Origin: Chlamydiia bacterium
GTDB lineage: Bacteria; Chlamydiota; Chlamydiia; Chlamydiales; Simkaniaceae
Assembly: GCA_020440405.1 (NCBI GenBank)
Contig: JAGROF010000098.1
Span: forward strand, 1-15,147
DNA length: 15,147 nucleotides
Direction: 5' to 3'
Each line of letters begins with the position of its first letter. Position 1 is the stretch's first letter. The notes below the pieces were generated by a model, which was given only the letters and a program-made list of their open reading frames with translations, did no database searches and had not been told where the DNA came from. Both the position numbers and the translations under genes were made by a program. Positions 14,156 through 15,147 of this stretch are shown piece by piece.

Positions 14156-15034
14156 CTAACGTGATCGAATCACAATAATTGATCCAGCAATCACACAGAC
14201 GGTTCCTGTAAGAGACAGAAAATCTGGGACTTCATGAAAGAAAAACCAACCGAGCAATCCTGCAAAAACTACTCCAGCATAAGAAAGGGGCATGATTTGT
14301 GCGACTTTTACCTTAACAATCGCTAGGGTTCTTGCCAGCTGATACACCCAAGACATGATTCCAGCCAGAATCAAAATTCCTAACCAAAATAGAGGGCGAT
14401 GATGAAGCCACTCACTCCATAGGGTGCGCCAATCTACAAAGAAGAGGGGAACAGCAGAGATAAGAGTGGAAAAGAGGATTAAATAGGCAACAATCGTTTT
14501 GGAGGAAACTTGTTGGGCTACCTTACGATTGCATGTTTGAGATGCGGCCATCGCAACCCCTGAAGCAAGAGCCCAGAGAGCTGAAGCCTTAAATAATCCG
14601 ACTCCTGGCTGCAGCACAAAAATGACTCCGATAAAGCTGATAATCATCCCAACCCAGACCCAACGTGTGATTTTTTCGTTGAGCCAAAAACTTGCAAAAA
14701 AAGGAACATATAAGGGGGCAGAGTTAAATAGCAAACTTGCATCCACAACACTGATGGTTTTTAAGGAATAGAAATACGTGTACATGGAGGAGTTGTAAAA
14801 AATCGCAATCAGAAGGATCAGAAAAAATTGATTTTTTTTGATGAGGAATGTTCCTTTCTTAAAAAAAGAGGGGAAAACCCCAATACTTGAGAAAAGGCGG
14901 GTAAAAAAGTAAATAATCACTGTATTAAATAGAAAAGATAATCCTTTCACGCTATTTGCAACGATGGCTCCAGCCAATGCTGCCGTTAGCATCAAAATAG
15001 CACTTTTTATGATATGATTCTCTTCTTTTGTCAT
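14156..15034 (-). CDS. DMT/EamA family permease
   Basis: Inner-membrane transporter of the drug/metabolite superfamily, 292 aa with ten hydrophobic helices arranged as two EamA repeats (about 10-140 and 150-290). Typical features are SVVDASLLFNSAPLYVPFFA in the first repeat, with the LNEKITRWVWVGMIISFIGV hinge after it, and MPLSYAGVVFAGLLGWFFFHEV in the second repeat. Members export or import small metabolites; intracellular bacteria use relatives to obtain S-adenosylmethionine from the host, but specificity cannot be read from sequence. The ATG at 15034 has only a weak AAGTGA before it; no better start exists nearby. It is convergent with the 357-aa gene, with two bases between the stops and no terminator. 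Confidence 0.9.
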   Translation of the reverse strand: MTKEENHIIKSAILMLTAALAGAIVANSVKGLSFLFNTVIIYFFTRLFSSIGVFPSFFKKGTFLIKKNQFFLILLIAIFYNSSMYTYFYSLKTISVVDASLLFNSAPLYVPFFASFWLNEKITRWVWVGMIISFIGVIFVLQPGVGLFKASALWALASGVAMAASQTCNRKVAQQVSSKTIVAYLILFSTLISAVPLFFVDWRTLWSEWLHHRPLFWLGILILAGIMSWVYQLARTLAIVKVKVAQIMPLSYAGVVFAGLLGWFFFHEVPDFLSLTGTVCVIAGSIIVIRSR

Positions 15035-15077
15035 TCACTTTTTTATGATGTAGAAAGATTTATCTGGCAAGAGGACT

Positions 15078-15147
15078 ATGAACCTATCCAGGATTAAAGA
15101 TATTTTTTTATTCCAAGCTTTTTGGCATCTTTTTCCTTTTCATTTTG
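15078..15147 (+). CDS. Possible 5' end of a gene running off the window
   Basis: An ATG at 15078 preceded by AAGAGG opens a frame that stays open for 23 codons to the window edge (MNLSRIKDIFLFQAFWHLFP and onwards). The segment is hydrophobic and aromatic, as at the start of a membrane protein. It is divergent from the permease. It is too short to identify and may be chance. Confidence 0.35.
   Translation, partial: MNLSRIKDIFLFQAFWHLFPFHF

Overview
The window most likely comes from an environmental (non-Chlamydiaceae) member of the Chlamydiae. Four things point there: an NqrF subunit of the sodium-pumping NADH:quinone reductase whose nucleotide-binding loop (GGAGSSFGRSH) matches the chlamydial form as I remember it; a short AMP nucleosidase lacking the N-terminal domain of the enterobacterial enzyme; an EF-P gene close to that AMP nucleosidase, as I recall for efp2 and amn in Chlamydia; and several secondary amino-acid and metabolite transporters. 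A glutamine-dependent NAD synthetase argues against Chlamydiaceae proper, which import NAD. No tRNA, rRNA, CRISPR array or transposase gene is visible. The genus cannot be fixed from the sequence alone.

Layout. Bases 106-1491 (minus) encode a sodium:neurotransmitter-symporter (NSS) family transporter. A divergent, tightly packed plus-strand operon follows at 1556-5066: a one-helix membrane protein with a long coiled coil, nqrF (start overlapping the previous stop by 4 nt) and nadE. A minus-strand block runs back from 8540 to 5081: a coiled-coil membrane protein, a second membrane protein, then efp, epmA and a small hypothetical protein. A 165-bp imperfect palindrome (7024-7188) sits directly upstream of efp and looks like a MITE-type repeat. 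The plus strand then carries amn (8679-9482), a strong promoter with a structured leader, and an operon of two NSS paralogues plus a thioredoxin-fold protein (9672-12995). A 357-aa protein of unknown function with its own promoter follows (13080-14153), then a convergent DMT/EamA exporter-type permease (14156-15034, minus) and the start of a plus-strand reading frame running off the window.

How the genes fit together. nadE makes NAD and nqrF oxidises NADH to build a sodium gradient, which the three NSS transporters in the window could spend on amino-acid uptake. efp and epmA form a substrate-enzyme pair: EF-P keeps the modifiable Lys34 and EpmA keeps the alanine (A271) that separates EpmA from ordinary lysyl-tRNA synthetase. 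The epmB partner is not in the window. The unexplained material is the palindromic element, the two coiled-coil membrane proteins, the pair of genes between efp and amn, and the 357-aa protein.
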